From NCBI GenBank assembly GCA_910577405.1, contig CAJTMG010000009.1:31229-95228 (forward strand): a stretch of DNA of 64,000 bases, in the 5' to 3' direction. This document shows positions 1 to 9,134 of the stretch, in pieces; within the stretch, counting starts at the first letter, position 1; each line of letters starts with the position of its first letter. The notes beneath the pieces were generated by a model. It searched no databases. It worked only from the letters and a program-made list of their open reading frames with translations, and had not been told where the DNA came from. Origin of the DNA: an uncultured Oscillibacter sp. (GTDB taxonomy: Bacteria > Bacillota > Clostridia > Oscillospirales > Oscillospiraceae). A program made the translations under genes and the position numbers.

Positions 1-387
1 GACGCGGATGCTCAGATTGGCTTCTGCGGCCTGACGGGAGAGGGCCAGCGCGCCTTTGAAAGTACCGTCGCCGCCGATGGCCACAATGCCGTCCAGGCCC
101 AGCAGGCGGCAGGTATTCAGAGCCTTTTCCCGTCCTGCGGGTTCCATGAACTCAGCGCTTCGGGCGGTATAGAGCAGGGTGCCGCCCTTATTGATGATAT
201 GGCTGACGGTGGAGGACTTCATCGGAATAAAGTCACTGTTGATCAAGCCGTTCCAGCCCCGGCGGATGCCAATACAGCCGATGCCTTGGTTGGAAGCCGC
301 CCGCACCACGGCCCGGACTGCCGCGTTCATACCCGGAGCGTCGCCGCCGCTGGTGAGAACGCCGATTCTCTTTACCTTTTTTTCCAT
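1..387 (-). CDS. pfkA: ATP-dependent 6-phosphofructokinase, N-terminal part
   Basis: Cytoplasmic enzyme that phosphorylates fructose 6-phosphate with ATP in glycolysis. The 129 codons visible carry the family's N-terminal nucleotide-binding motif LTSGGDAPGMNAA (residues 11-23) and GGDGTFKG (105-112), both diagnostic for PfkA. The ATG at 387 is preceded by AGGAGG (395-400), and a good promoter lies at 496-524. The remaining roughly 190 residues, including the active-site TIDND region, lie beyond the left edge, so this is a partial gene only because of the window. The family call is secure; ATP versus PPi dependence cannot be checked on this fragment but GGDGT is the ATP-type form. Confidence 0.95.
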   Translation of the reverse strand, partial: MEKKVKRIGVLTSGGDAPGMNAAVRAVVRAASNQGIGCIGIRRGWNGLINSDFIPMKSSTVSHIINKGGTLLYTARSAEFMEPAGREKALNTCRLLGLDGIVAIGGDGTFKGALALSRQAAEANLSIRV

Positions 388-495
388 GAAAAACCCTCCT
401 GATTTTGAAGATGATTTTCCCGCGGTCCGGAAGCTTGTTTTCGGATACCGCTTCGGTGGTCAGGCAGCTTTATGCCGCTGTTCCATTCCTGATTC

Positions 496-524
496 ATCAT
501 ACCGCCGCCGGGGTTTTCTGTCAA
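496..524 (-). promoter_or_regulatory. Probable sigma-A promoter of pfkA
   Basis: On the minus strand, TTGACA (524-519) and TATGAT (501-496) are separated by 17 bases, about 110 bases upstream of the pfkA start. Confidence 0.6.
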
Positions 525-639
525 GTTCCTTTCTGGAATCCGGCAAATTTTTCGTCGAAATCGATTACCCGTCCGAAAAAAACGCCAGATATTCCCATCA
601 GGCAGCGGGGACAGGCTGGATTCTGTAACCGCTTTGTTC

Positions 640-668
640 TTGTAATTCCGGACGGGGTATTTTATAAT
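640..668 (+). promoter_or_regulatory. Probable sigma-A promoter of the lipoprotein/ModE-like pair
   Basis: TTGTAA (640-645) and TATAAT (663-668) are separated by 17 bases, 52 bases upstream of the ATG at 721. Confidence 0.6.
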
Positions 669-720
669 GAAATATCCGGTATCTGGAAAATGGAATAACG
701 GAGACAGGAGGATCAACAAA

Positions 721-1668
721 ATGAAGAAAGCAGCGTTGATGGTACTGATTCTGCTGACGCTTCTCTGCACATCCTGCGGGGGAAAGGCAGAGGAAACCGA
801 AGAAGATGTCACGTCCCCTGCCGCCGTCACGGAGCCGGAGGAAGCCGAGGATGCGGAAACGCCGGAAGACCTGGAAGGGACAGGGGACACGGTGCTGGTG
901 ACGCGGGAAGCCCCTTTAGTCGGCGGCCGGACGCTGAGGCTGGAAGCCATAGGAAAGAAGCTGGACGAGTCTAATTACGGCGTCCGGGAAGTGCGGGTCT
1001 GCGACGGGGAGAATCTGCTGCAAACCGTTTCCGTCCGGGAGGCGAAAGAAATTGTCTGGGGGGACGGCGGCGACGTTTTGCAGGAGGACTTTTATGATTA
1101 CACGGAGTGTTGGACAGCGGAAGAGACGATAGAAGCTCTGGACCTGAATTCTGACGGCAATATGGATTTTGGACTGTTCGGCTGGCCTGCCAATAACACC
1201 ATCCCCTATTACTACTGGCAGTGGGACCCGGATACAGAACAATATTGCTATGCCTTTACCCTCCAAGGCGTGAAAGTCCTCCCGGAAACGAAAGAACTGA
1301 CGGCGGAGTATAAGAGCGGTTCAGCGGGAAGCCGGTATGTCACGGACTGCTACATTCCCGGCGAGGACGGCGAGCTGCGTCTGGAATACCGGAAAATCAG
1401 CATTTTAGAGGAAGCCGTCCCCAATCAGGACACCGAGCGGCCCGTCTGGGTAACTTTGATTCCGCCGGAAGGCCAGGTCCTGAAGCCTGCGGACTGCGGT
1501 GAGGAAAACGGCGGCTGGGGAGACAGCGATCTGATATTGACCCGCCGGGAGCTTCCACTTTGTGAAATCAACGAGGATAACGAGGCGGTTTATTTTACGG
1601 AAATCTGGGAGCTTGTAGACGGCGAACTGCAACTGACCAGCCGGGAGGAATTCAGCTATGAGACGTGA
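721..1668 (+). CDS. Putative secreted lipoprotein with acidic linker
   Basis: A 315-residue protein of unknown function, probably membrane-anchored outside the cell. It starts with a short basic stretch and hydrophobic segment ending in C-T-S-C, so Cys19 is a likely lipidation site although Cys at the -3 position makes the lipobox unusual. Residues about 22-55 are a low-complexity Glu/Thr/Asp linker. A DLNSDGNMDFGLFG segment resembles the calcium-loop repeats seen in FG-GAP/XAC2610-type secreted proteins; that link is inference. I chose the ATG at 721 because AGGAGG sits at 706-711 and the signal peptide begins there; the frame is open further upstream. Its last 11 bases overlap the next gene. 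Confidence 0.75.
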   Translation: MKKAALMVLILLTLLCTSCGGKAEETEEDVTSPAAVTEPEEAEDAETPEDLEGTGDTVLVTREAPLVGGRTLRLEAIGKKLDESNYGVREVRVCDGENLLQTVSVREAKEIVWGDGGDVLQEDFYDYTECWTAEETIEALDLNSDGNMDFGLFGWPANNTIPYYYWQWDPDTEQYCYAFTLQGVKVLPETKELTAEYKSGSAGSRYVTDCYIPGEDGELRLEYRKISILEEAVPNQDTERPVWVTLIPPEGQVLKPADCGEENGGWGDSDLILTRRELPLCEINEDNEAVYFTEIWELVDGELQLTSREEFSYET

Positions 1669-2041
1669 CCTGCGGTTAAAGGCGACGCTGCGGTTAATAG
1701 ACGAGGAAGGCCAGCGCTGTTTCGGCCCAGGGGTAGCGGCGCTTCTGGAGGGAGTCCAGGAAAAGAAATCCCTCCGTGCGGCGGCAGGCTCCATGGGGAT
1801 GGCGTATTCAAAAGCATGGCGGATACTGCGGACGGCGGAGGAAGCGTTTGGGTGCAAGCTGCTGGATTCGACCATAGGCGGCAGGCACGGCGGCGGCGCG
1901 GTACTGACGACGGAGGCAAAGATTCTGCTGGAAGGGTATCAGAGATTACGGCGGGAAACGGAGGAATACAGCCGTGCAAGATACATGGAAATCTTTACGC
2001 CGCTGCTGGCTTCCGTAGAAACGCGGCAGGAAAACGGATAG
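1658..2041 (+). CDS. ModE N-terminal-type winged-helix regulator
   Basis: A 127-residue cytoplasmic DNA-binding protein. Residues about 6-100 match the N-terminal domain of ModE/LysR-like regulators: LIDEEGQRCFGPGVAALLEGV, then SLRAAAGSMGMAYSKAWRIL, the helix-turn-helix, then IGGRHGGGAVLTTEA. The molybdate-binding TOBE domains of full ModE are absent, which is common for short ModE-like proteins in Clostridia. The start codon overlaps the end of the upstream lipoprotein gene by 11 bases, so the pair is translationally coupled and its function may relate to the lipoprotein rather than to molybdate. No molybdate transporter is nearby. Confidence 0.85.
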   Translation: MRRDLRLKATLRLIDEEGQRCFGPGVAALLEGVQEKKSLRAAAGSMGMAYSKAWRILRTAEEAFGCKLLDSTIGGRHGGGAVLTTEAKILLEGYQRLRRETEEYSRARYMEIFTPLLASVETRQENG

Positions 2042-2153
2042 CGTCAGGCAGGGGAATTCCGGCCTCTTTTGATTTCAGAGCTGCACAGCATTTGCGGTTC
2101 CAGAGCAGACCCAATATATGTCGCGGTTACCTTACAAAAGCAAAGAACGCAAA

Positions 2154-2209
2154 CCGCCCCTGTCCAACCGGTTCAAGCAGCGCGAACCAGCTGGACAGGG
2201 GCAGTTTCT
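2154..2209. terminator. Strong bidirectional terminator
   Basis: CCGCCCCTGTCCA (2154-2166) pairs with TGGACAGGGGCAG (2192-2204), with a further inner GGTTC/GAACC stem, followed on the plus strand by TTTCTT. It sits between the convergent ModE-like and solute-binding protein genes; the latter's stop codon abuts the stem. Confidence 0.75.
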
Positions 2210-3507
2210 TATGGATTCAACGCGGCGTCCTGCAATCTGTCAAAAAAATCCATACAGTCGTCTACGGAAGCGCCGTTCAAAAGTTCCCGGACAATCAGGC
2301 AGGTATTTCCCCACTGTTCCACCTTCATGCCAGCGTTGGAACCCAAAACATAGACGCCCTCTTCGATACGGTCATTCAGAGGTTCGAGAGAGGCTGTACA
2401 ATCAACCTTCACATTCCTGGACGGCGAGATCACCCGGTTTGTCTCGGAGTAAATCTGGAGGGCCTGGTCGGAGATCATCACATCCATCACCTTAGCGGCG
2501 TCCTCCCGATGCTCCGCCCCCGCGCCCACGGCAAGGCCAGTCAGAGGTATCACCGGCATCTGTCCCCGGCTGCTGGGGAACCCTATGACCCGCAGTTCAA
2601 AATCCGTCTTTCCGTAAGCCGTCTCAGCGTTTGCCGCGCCCCAGTAAGCCATTACAATAGGCGTCTTTCCAGCCTTGAAATCCGGCCCTTCCGCTTCAAT
2701 GGCTTCGCTGACGGCCGCCTTCTCCGCGTCAATATATCCCCGGTCCATCAGGGTTTTCAGGAATTCGAAGCCGTCCCGCATATAGTCGCTGTACCGGGCC
2801 TCGCCGCTGTTCAGGGCTTCAATTTCCGCCTCGGTATTCCCGCCGTTGTACAAGTCCGCATAAGCCTGCGCGAACACAAAGGTCTCCAGCCACCAGCGAT
2901 TTGCCCCAACAGGTGTTTCGTAGCCATGTTCCTGCAAAACCCGGCAGCACTCCAGAAATTCCTCCGGGGTTGACGGAAGCTCCAGTCTGCATTCCTTGAA
3001 GATATCCATATTGATGAACAAACCGTAGGCCACTACTTCCTGCGGAATGGCCACCAGCCTGCCGTTCACTGTATTGGCTGCCCGAATGATTTCCCGCAGA
3101 TTCTTGGCGCTCTCCAGTCCGGAAAGGTCCATTAGCAAACCCTCAGCGCCCAGCGTCATGATGGCATCCGGATTCAGCAGGTAGATATCGTCCATATTGT
3201 TCCGCACGCGGTCCAGGCACACGTCATCATAGGTCTTTTCCTGATAAGTCTCCGCCGTGTAAGTCAGGTACTCCACGCTGACCCCCAGCTGCTCCTCGGC
3301 CATGGCCACCGTCAGATCTGAAGCGGCCCGGGCCACATTTTCTGCGTTGGGGTCAGTCTTCTCCATGGGGCTGAACAGATTCACCACCCGTTCATTCCCG
3401 CTGTCCTGGGTGATGAGGTTTTTGGGGTTCTCCTGCCTGCCGCAGCCCGTCAGCGAAAGAATCAGCAGCGCCGTCAGGCAAATGGAAATCCAGCTTCTTC
3501 TCCTCAC
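2209..3507 (-). CDS. Orphan extracellular solute-binding lipoprotein (sugar ABC type)
   Basis: A 432-residue lipoprotein with a classic signal peptide and lipobox LTGC (Cys22), followed by a type 1 solute-binding fold typical of carbohydrate ABC importers (segments such as LAVGAGAEHREDAAKVMDVM near the C-terminus). It starts with GTG at 3507, where GTGA overlaps the TGA of the upstream histidine kinase gene, so the two are translationally coupled. There is no permease or ATPase gene next to it. I therefore infer that it acts as the ligand-capturing partner of the kinase rather than as a transporter subunit. The family is clear; the ligand is unknown. Confidence 0.88.
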   Translation of the reverse strand: MRRRSWISICLTALLILSLTGCGRQENPKNLITQDSGNERVVNLFSPMEKTDPNAENVARAASDLTVAMAEEQLGVSVEYLTYTAETYQEKTYDDVCLDRVRNNMDDIYLLNPDAIMTLGAEGLLMDLSGLESAKNLREIIRAANTVNGRLVAIPQEVVAYGLFINMDIFKECRLELPSTPEEFLECCRVLQEHGYETPVGANRWWLETFVFAQAYADLYNGGNTEAEIEALNSGEARYSDYMRDGFEFLKTLMDRGYIDAEKAAVSEAIEAEGPDFKAGKTPIVMAYWGAANAETAYGKTDFELRVIGFPSSRGQMPVIPLTGLAVGAGAEHREDAAKVMDVMISDQALQIYSETNRVISPSRNVKVDCTASLEPLNDRIEEGVYVLGSNAGMKVEQWGNTCLIVRELLNGASVDDCMDFFDRLQDAALNP

Positions 3508-6071
3508 GCCTTTCCATCCTTTCCTTGTTCAAGCTGTCTGATAATTCTCTTTAAGTGCTCCATATTCAGGGGCTTTGGCACATGGGCGTTCATACCGGCG
3601 TCCAGGGCGGCCTTTTCATCCTCCGCGAAGGCGTTGGCAGTCATAGCAATAATGGGAATGCGCCCGGCGTCCTCCCGTTCCAGCTTCCGAATAGCCTTTG
3701 CCGCCTCGTGACCGTTCATCACAGGCATCTGCACATCCATCAGAATCATATCGAACTCCCCCGGCGCGGCATCCCGGAAGCGTTCCACCGCCATCTGACC
3801 GTTCTCCACAATCTCGCAGGACGCCCCCTCCTGCTCCAGGAGCTCCGTCAGGATTTCAGCGTTGATCTCGTTGTCCTCCGCCGCCAGGAACCGCAGGCCG
3901 TTCAGCGCGTCGTCCATCTCCGGCCCTTCCATGGCAGTTTCTTCACTCCACAGCCCTTCCGCCTTTGTCCGGAACGCCGACACAAAGAAGGGCTTCGCCA
4001 GCATATCCACGCCGCCCAGCCGGAGCGCCTCTTCCAGCCCTTCCGCGTCGGCTCCCGCCAGAAGCAGCAGCGGCACGTTTTCCGGAAGCGTCTCCCGCAG
4101 GGCCTTTGCTGCTTCCAGACCGCCGTCCTCCCAATCCATCAGGACAAGCTGGCATTCCAAACCATTCCGCAGGCATTCCAGGGCAGTTTTTGTATCCGGC
4201 GCCGCTTCCATTTTCACGCCCGCGCCCTCCATCAGGGCCAGGATGCTCTCCCGGCTCTGAGCGCTTCCGCCCGCCACCAGGATACTGGACACGCCCCGGG
4301 ACGCCCAGAAGGATTGATTTCCGGCGTCCTCCTGCACCCGCAGCTCCAGCTCTACCCGGAACAGGGAGCCTTTGCCGACCTCGCTGAATACCTCGATGGA
4401 GCCTCCCATCAGTTCCACAATGCTCTTTGTAATGGCCATACCCAGACCGGTACCCTGGACCTTATTGGTGGTGCTGTTCTCGGCACGGGTAAAAGCGTCG
4501 AAGATGGTCTTCAGATACTCCGGCGTCATCCCATAGCCGTTGTCCTCCACCTCGATGCGGATATGCTCGTACTGGCTGGAGCGCTGTTTCAGGCCGATGA
4601 TACGGAACCAAATCTGTCCGCCCTCAGGGGTATACTTCACCGCGTTGGACAGCAGGTTGATCAAGATCTGATTGATTCTCGTCTCATCCCCCACCAGATA
4701 CTCATGCCGGATTCCGGAGACCTCCAGATGGAAGGACTGCTTTCTTGCCTTGGCCATAGGCTGAATGATGGCATCCACAGAGGAAACCACGTCGTTCAGA
4801 TCGAACTTCTCCAGATTCAGCGCCACCTTGCCGCTCTCTATCTTGGATACGTCCAGAATATCGTTGATCAAGCTGAGCAGGTGCTGTCCGGATGCCGTAA
4901 TTTTCTTTGTATACTCCCGCACCTTGGCAGGATTCTCGGCGTCCCTGTCCAGAAGGGTGGTAAAGCCCAGAACGGCGTTCATAGGCGTCCGGATATCGTG
5001 GGACATATTGGACAGGAACATCGTTTTGGACTCGCTGGCAATCTGGGCGGCCTGCAACGCGGCGGACAGCTGGCAGTTATGAATCTTCCGCTCCTGTTCC
5101 TGTTCCTGCCGGAGCTTATCCTGCTGCTTCCAGTTCCGGTAGTAAAGGGCGATGCAGAGGAAGAAGGCGGTCAGGAGCGAGGCCACCACGATCATAATAT
5201 TCTGATTGACAGTCTTCCCCTCCTGCTGGATGGCCTCCACCGGCACATAGCCCACCAGGTAGATTGTGCCCTCATTGACAGACCACATATAATTCAAGGC
5301 CTGCACGCCCCGGATATCGTGATAGAACAGCGCGTCCTGTCCGGTATCCAGGCAATTCTGCGCCTCCGCCCGGATTTCGGGGTCCTGGATATTATTGGCG
5401 TGATAGAAATCGTTCAGGTTCAGATGGCCTGCTGTACGCTGTCCCATTCCCTTAGGCTTGAGGACAAAGCGCTGACTCTCCGCGTCCATAATATACAGCG
5501 TAGCCTGCTCGTTATAGAACCCATTGGGGAGGGACTGATCAATTCCGTCATAAATATATTCAATATACAATGTAGCGATGGTAATTCCCTCCCGCTCCAC
5601 CGGGCATTTGACAGTATAGGCCCAAGTCCCCATATAATTCAGGTAGGACTGCGAGACCGGCATTCCCCGGACGGTTCCGCCTGCGGAGAAATCCAGTCCC
5701 TCCTCCGTGAAGACCTCCCCGGTATTGGAGACGCCCTCTGTTTCGCCGGCAGGAATCAGGGAGAGCTTTGCCATGGTCTGATTCCGCTCATAGGTCAGGA
5801 TCTTATCCTGTAGATTCTCCGTTTTTGCCAGCTCTTTGGCGATCATCGACTGAAATTCCACTTCGTTCCGCAGAATGGCCTCTATGGTACCCTTCATCAT
5901 GTCCAGGCTTTCGCTCAGGTTCTGGATAGCGGACGCAGACATCTCCCGGCTGATCTTTCGGGATACGGATGAAACGATAAGGCCGAAGATGGAAAAAATC
6001 AAAATAATATAGAAAAGCAAGGTAAACCCTTTATACTTTTTCTGGATGTTTCGAATATCTTTCATAGGCAC
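3504..6071 (-). CDS. Hybrid sensor histidine kinase with two receiver domains
   Basis: An 855-residue membrane kinase. Transmembrane segments at about 16-36 and 291-310 flank an extracellular Cache-like sensor. A coiled-coil linker leads to the HisKA domain with phospho-acceptor His358 in NMSHDIRTP, then an HATPase domain with DNGYGMTPEY and GTGLGMAITKSI motifs. The first receiver domain (about 595-710) lacks the usual acidic pair, although LMDWEDGG keeps an Asp. The second (about 725-845) is canonical, with AAEDNEIN, the acceptor Asp in MDVQMPVMNG and AMTANAFAED. There is no DNA-binding output, so signalling probably passes by phosphorelay or protein contact. It is coupled to the solute-binding lipoprotein gene. 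Confidence 0.93.
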   Translation of the reverse strand: MPMKDIRNIQKKYKGFTLLFYIILIFSIFGLIVSSVSRKISREMSASAIQNLSESLDMMKGTIEAILRNEVEFQSMIAKELAKTENLQDKILTYERNQTMAKLSLIPAGETEGVSNTGEVFTEEGLDFSAGGTVRGMPVSQSYLNYMGTWAYTVKCPVEREGITIATLYIEYIYDGIDQSLPNGFYNEQATLYIMDAESQRFVLKPKGMGQRTAGHLNLNDFYHANNIQDPEIRAEAQNCLDTGQDALFYHDIRGVQALNYMWSVNEGTIYLVGYVPVEAIQQEGKTVNQNIMIVVASLLTAFFLCIALYYRNWKQQDKLRQEQEQERKIHNCQLSAALQAAQIASESKTMFLSNMSHDIRTPMNAVLGFTTLLDRDAENPAKVREYTKKITASGQHLLSLINDILDVSKIESGKVALNLEKFDLNDVVSSVDAIIQPMAKARKQSFHLEVSGIRHEYLVGDETRINQILINLLSNAVKYTPEGGQIWFRIIGLKQRSSQYEHIRIEVEDNGYGMTPEYLKTIFDAFTRAENSTTNKVQGTGLGMAITKSIVELMGGSIEVFSEVGKGSLFRVELELRVQEDAGNQSFWASRGVSSILVAGGSAQSRESILALMEGAGVKMEAAPDTKTALECLRNGLECQLVLMDWEDGGLEAAKALRETLPENVPLLLLAGADAEGLEEALRLGGVDMLAKPFFVSAFRTKAEGLWSEETAMEGPEMDDALNGLRFLAAEDNEINAEILTELLEQEGASCEIVENGQMAVERFRDAAPGEFDMILMDVQMPVMNGHEAAKAIRKLEREDAGRIPIIAMTANAFAEDEKAALDAGMNAHVPKPLNMEHLKRIIRQLEQGKDGKA

Positions 6072-6146
6072 TCTACACTCGAACGGCCCGGAAGCACGGC
6101 AGCGCCGCCTATGCCGGGAGGCGATTGGTTATAAGCTATTACTTGT

Positions 6147-6175
6147 ATTATATCACCGAGACTGAGAAAAAGCAA
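6147..6175 (-). promoter_or_regulatory. Probable promoter of the hybrid kinase operon
   Basis: On the minus strand TTGCTT (6175-6170) and consensus TATAAT (6152-6147) are separated by 17 bases, upstream of the kinase start at 6071. The rest of the 6072-6315 gap shows no gene. Confidence 0.55.
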
Positions 6176-6315
6176 CATGTACAATAAATCACACCTGCAC
6201 GCCCTCTTGCTTGTGGTTCTGGCAAGCAATCCCCTTACGGCAGCGGAAGAGATTTGTGTAAAAAACGGTCAAGCAGTCTCCATTCTCTTCAAAAACGGCA
6301 TTGAGCGCTGGACAG

Positions 6316-6358
6316 CAAAAACCCGGAAGTCCTTGCTGCCAAGGGCCTCCGGGGTTTC
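6316..6358 (-). terminator. Terminator of queA
   Basis: Reading leftward just after the queA stop, AAACCCCGGAGG pairs imperfectly with CTTCCGGGTTTTT across a loop of about 15 bases, ending in a T-run. This separates queA from the kinase gene. Confidence 0.7.
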
Positions 6359-7405
6359 TTACTCAACCGGGTCAATCATATCTGTTATAAACATGGCGTC
6401 GCCAAACGAGAAAAACCGGTACTCTTCCACAACTGCTTCCCGATAGGCCGACAGCGTCCTCTCCCGGCCCGCGAATGCCGATACCAGCATAATCAGCGTG
6501 CTCTCCGGAAGATGAAAATTCGTGACCAGACCGTCCATGACCTTGAAGCGGTAACCCGGATAGATATAGATTCCCGTCCAGCCGGAACGCGGTTCGATAA
6601 ACCCGTCCTCCGCGGCCCAGGATTCCAGCGTCCGGCAGGAGGTCGTCCCGACACAGATACAGCGTCCGCCGGCGGCCTTGGTGCGGTTGATCAGCTCCGC
6701 TGTCTCCGGCGGGATTTCGCAGTATTCCTTGTGCATTGCGTGGTCTTCCAGGGCTTCCTCCTTCACCGGGCGGAAGGTCCCCAGTCCCACGTGCAGGGTC
6801 ACATAGCCAATACCCACGCCCTTGGCCGCTATCTGTTCCAGCAGTTCCGGGGTGAAATGCAATCCTGCCGTAGGCGCCGCCGCGCTCCCTGTGACCTTTG
6901 CATACACCGTCTGATAGCGTTCACGGTCTTGCAGTTCCTCCTTGATATACGGCGGCAGGGGCATCTTTCCCAGCTGCTCCAGGACCTCCAGGAAAATTCC
7001 CTCGTAGTGGAACTGTACCAGCCGGTTGCCGTCCGCAAGCTCGCTTATTACCGTAGCCGTCAGCGTTCCTTCCCCAAAGCTCATCTTTGCTCCCGGCTTC
7101 AGTTTCCGGCCAGGACGCACCAGACATTCCCAGCGGTCCTCCCCTTTGTCCGTCAGCAAAAGCACCTCACAGGCTCCGCCGCCGGGAAGACGGTTTCCCA
7201 GCAGCCGGGCAGGCAACACCCGGGAATCATTCAGGATCAGGCAGTCCCCGGGGTTCAGCAGCTCCGGAAGGTCGCAGAAATGACGATGGCCAACCTTGCC
7301 GCTCCTTCGGTCCAGCGTCATCAGCCGGGAGCGGTCCCTCTGCGGGATTGGCGTCTGGGCAATCAGCTCCGGCGGCAAATCATAGTAAAAATCACTTGTT
7401 TTCAT
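6359..7405 (-). CDS. queA: S-adenosylmethionine:tRNA ribosyltransferase-isomerase
   Basis: Transfers and isomerises the ribosyl group of SAM onto 7-aminomethyl-deazaguanine at tRNA position 34, giving epoxyqueuosine. The 348-residue length matches the family. Characteristic segments are YDLPPELIAQTPIPQRDRSR at the N-terminus, LNDSRVLPARL, GLHFTPELL, TLHVGLGTFRPV and the C-terminal TNFHLPESTLIMLVSAFAG. It stands alone here, without tgt or other queuosine genes adjacent, between its own terminator and the SpoIID-like gene. The 136-base gap upstream (7406-7541) shows no gene and no promoter I would trust. Confidence 0.97.
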   Translation of the reverse strand: MKTSDFYYDLPPELIAQTPIPQRDRSRLMTLDRRSGKVGHRHFCDLPELLNPGDCLILNDSRVLPARLLGNRLPGGGACEVLLLTDKGEDRWECLVRPGRKLKPGAKMSFGEGTLTATVISELADGNRLVQFHYEGIFLEVLEQLGKMPLPPYIKEELQDRERYQTVYAKVTGSAAAPTAGLHFTPELLEQIAAKGVGIGYVTLHVGLGTFRPVKEEALEDHAMHKEYCEIPPETAELINRTKAAGGRCICVGTTSCRTLESWAAEDGFIEPRSGWTGIYIYPGYRFKVMDGLVTNFHLPESTLIMLVSAFAGRERTLSAYREAVVEEYRFFSFGDAMFITDMIDPVE

Positions 7406-7541
7406 GAATTTCCTCTCTGCGCTTTGTATTTTCTTTCGTTTTATTCCATTCCGCTATTAAATCCTCTATACATCAGGTAATTTTTGCAAAATAAATATCA
7501 CTGCGTATGATTGCTTCTGTACGCATATAGTCTTCCGGCGC

Positions 7542-9029
7542 TTATCCAATTGTAATCCCCGTGTAATAGAATTCCAAAATACTCCGGTAATCATAGCCCA
7601 GTTCCGCCATAGCCTTTGCGCCGTATTGACTCATGCCGACATTATGTCCATTTCCAGTACCGGTAATAACAAAATTCCCGCTGGAGTTCAAAAGAAGCGA
7701 CGAACTGAAACCGGACGCGTCCGAAGCAACGCCAGTCAAGCCGTCGCCGGTCATGACGGAAGCGGTATCACCCCATAGGACCTCCTGACCCCCGCTGGTG
7801 AGGATGGCCGCGCCGTTCAAGGAGGTCAGCGCGCCGCTGGTGGTATTCAGACTGCCTGGCGTGGTATTGGGGGATGCAGGCAGCGTGGGGGTAACCGTCC
7901 CGCCGGGGGAATCGGGAAGCGGGGACGCCGTAGTGCCCCGACCGCCGCCGTTGATGTCAAACCGCTGGCTGTTTACCGATTTTTTGTATGTACTGCTGCT
8001 GAAAACGGTCCGGCAGGTCTCCCCTTTTATCGTCTTGGTCCCGGAACTGCCCTTGAATGTCACCTTGCTTACATTCCCCATAGGCGTGTACTCCGAAACG
8101 TACGCGTCCTGCACCGTGCCAACTGAATAACCCTTCTGGTCCAGAATCCAGCCCAGCTCCGCGGCGCTGTAGGTCACTGTATAGCTGTTGTTCGGAACGC
8201 TGGTCTGCTTTTCGTAAGGGTCCAGCTTGCCGCGCAGATAGCCTGTGTTCGTGCCCCAGACAAATGCCGCGTCCTCGGTAGCCCCGCCGTCAGAGGAATG
8301 ATAGACCGCGTCCTTCACCAACGCGCCCTGATAGTACAGGCATTGTCCCGCAGTGTTCTCTGCCGCCTGGTCGCTGGACGCCGTTGGTCCCGCGCCTGTA
8401 CTGCTTCCCGTGCCGCGGCCGTTGTACACCTGGCAGTCAATGGTACTGCATACGTCAAACCCGCTGCTTTTCAGATGCTTGCTGTGTCCCAGGGCAAAGG
8501 TCCTCGCGCAGACCGCCTGGGCCTCCAGCGCCGCAAGGGGCCACTGTCCCGGCATCTCGTAGGGCACCACGCCTTTCACGTAGTCTTCCAGGTCCACCAC
8601 GTTGATCACATTCAGACTGCCTGCGGACGCGCGCACATATTCAAAGCCGCCCGCATATTTATAGCCGCGAAACCAAGTTTCCGTATGGTCTCCAATGGGC
8701 CGGACACCCAGTGGCCTGCCGCCGGTGGTGTCAAACTGGAACAGCGCGCTGGAGGACCCTGTCCGGCTGACCGAAATCCCGGAGGCTACAGGAGTCATGG
8801 TGATTTTCGTCTCGGCGGTCCGGGCCAATGCTACAAACTGCCGGCTGTCGTTGTAATAGCCGAATTCATAGCCGGAGCCCACCTCGTTCTCCAGATTCGC
8901 CGACGCCATCGCGCTGGAACCGTACCGCAAGCCTACCTTTACCACGCCGTTCGTCAGCGCTGACGCCGGTTCAATGCTCAGGGCGCAAAATGTCACAATG
9001 AACAGCGTCATCCATATCACTTTTTTCAT
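7542..9029 (-). CDS. Secreted SpoIID/LytB-domain protein
   Basis: A 495-residue exported protein with an N-terminal signal peptide (hydrophobic segment about 4-20, ending ...EPASA). The SpoIID domain is clear: YVKGVVPYEMPGQWPLAALE contains the Glu that is catalytic in SpoIID peptidoglycan lytic transglycosylases, followed by AVCARTFAL and CQVYNG. A Ser/Thr/Pro-rich insertion of about 60 residues precedes the C-terminal HNVGMSQYGAKAMAE and ILEFYYTG motifs, which close the domain. It is likely involved in cell-wall remodelling, possibly in sporulation, but it lacks the neighbours of the canonical spoIID locus. The ATG at 9029 is preferred over one 15 bases upstream because GGGAGG precedes it and the signal peptide begins MKK. 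Confidence 0.9.
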   Translation of the reverse strand: MKKVIWMTLFIVTFCALSIEPASALTNGVVKVGLRYGSSAMASANLENEVGSGYEFGYYNDSRQFVALARTAETKITMTPVASGISVSRTGSSSALFQFDTTGGRPLGVRPIGDHTETWFRGYKYAGGFEYVRASAGSLNVINVVDLEDYVKGVVPYEMPGQWPLAALEAQAVCARTFALGHSKHLKSSGFDVCSTIDCQVYNGRGTGSSTGAGPTASSDQAAENTAGQCLYYQGALVKDAVYHSSDGGATEDAAFVWGTNTGYLRGKLDPYEKQTSVPNNSYTVTYSAAELGWILDQKGYSVGTVQDAYVSEYTPMGNVSKVTFKGSSGTKTIKGETCRTVFSSSTYKKSVNSQRFDINGGGRGTTASPLPDSPGGTVTPTLPASPNTTPGSLNTTSGALTSLNGAAILTSGGQEVLWGDTASVMTGDGLTGVASDASGFSSSLLLNSSGNFVITGTGNGHNVGMSQYGAKAMAELGYDYRSILEFYYTGITIG

Positions 9030-9052
9030 GGAACCTCCCAACACTCCCCGTC

Positions 9053-9081
9053 TTGACCTTCCGCGGAATTCATGCTACTAT
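9053..9081 (+). promoter_or_regulatory. Probable promoter of asd
   Basis: TTGACC (9053-9058) and TACTAT (9076-9081) are separated by 17 bases. Transcription would run rightward through the opposing promoter at 9135-9163, giving asd a leader of about 130 bases. Confidence 0.5.
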
Positions 9082-9134
9082 ATACAGCAGACATTTGTCC
9101 GCCGGTCGCATACAGTTTTCTTGCACACGAACAT

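Larger units (their letters stand above)
388..720. other. Divergent intergenic region, no gene
   Basis: This 333-base gap separates leftward pfkA from the rightward lipoprotein gene. I see no supported coding frame in it; the open frames across it lack ribosome binding sites. It carries two back-to-back promoter candidates, listed separately at 496-524 and 640-668, and the ribosome binding site of the lipoprotein (706-711). Confidence 0.6.

Noticed and set aside
3555..5813. 752-codon open frame opposite the hybrid kinase, and similar long frames opposite xylB/GH3 (36147-38786) and the GH43/GH8 genes (40467-42305)
   Set aside because: They are antisense shadows of well-supported genes in GC-rich DNA; no ribosome binding sites, compositionally odd, and no recognisable domains.
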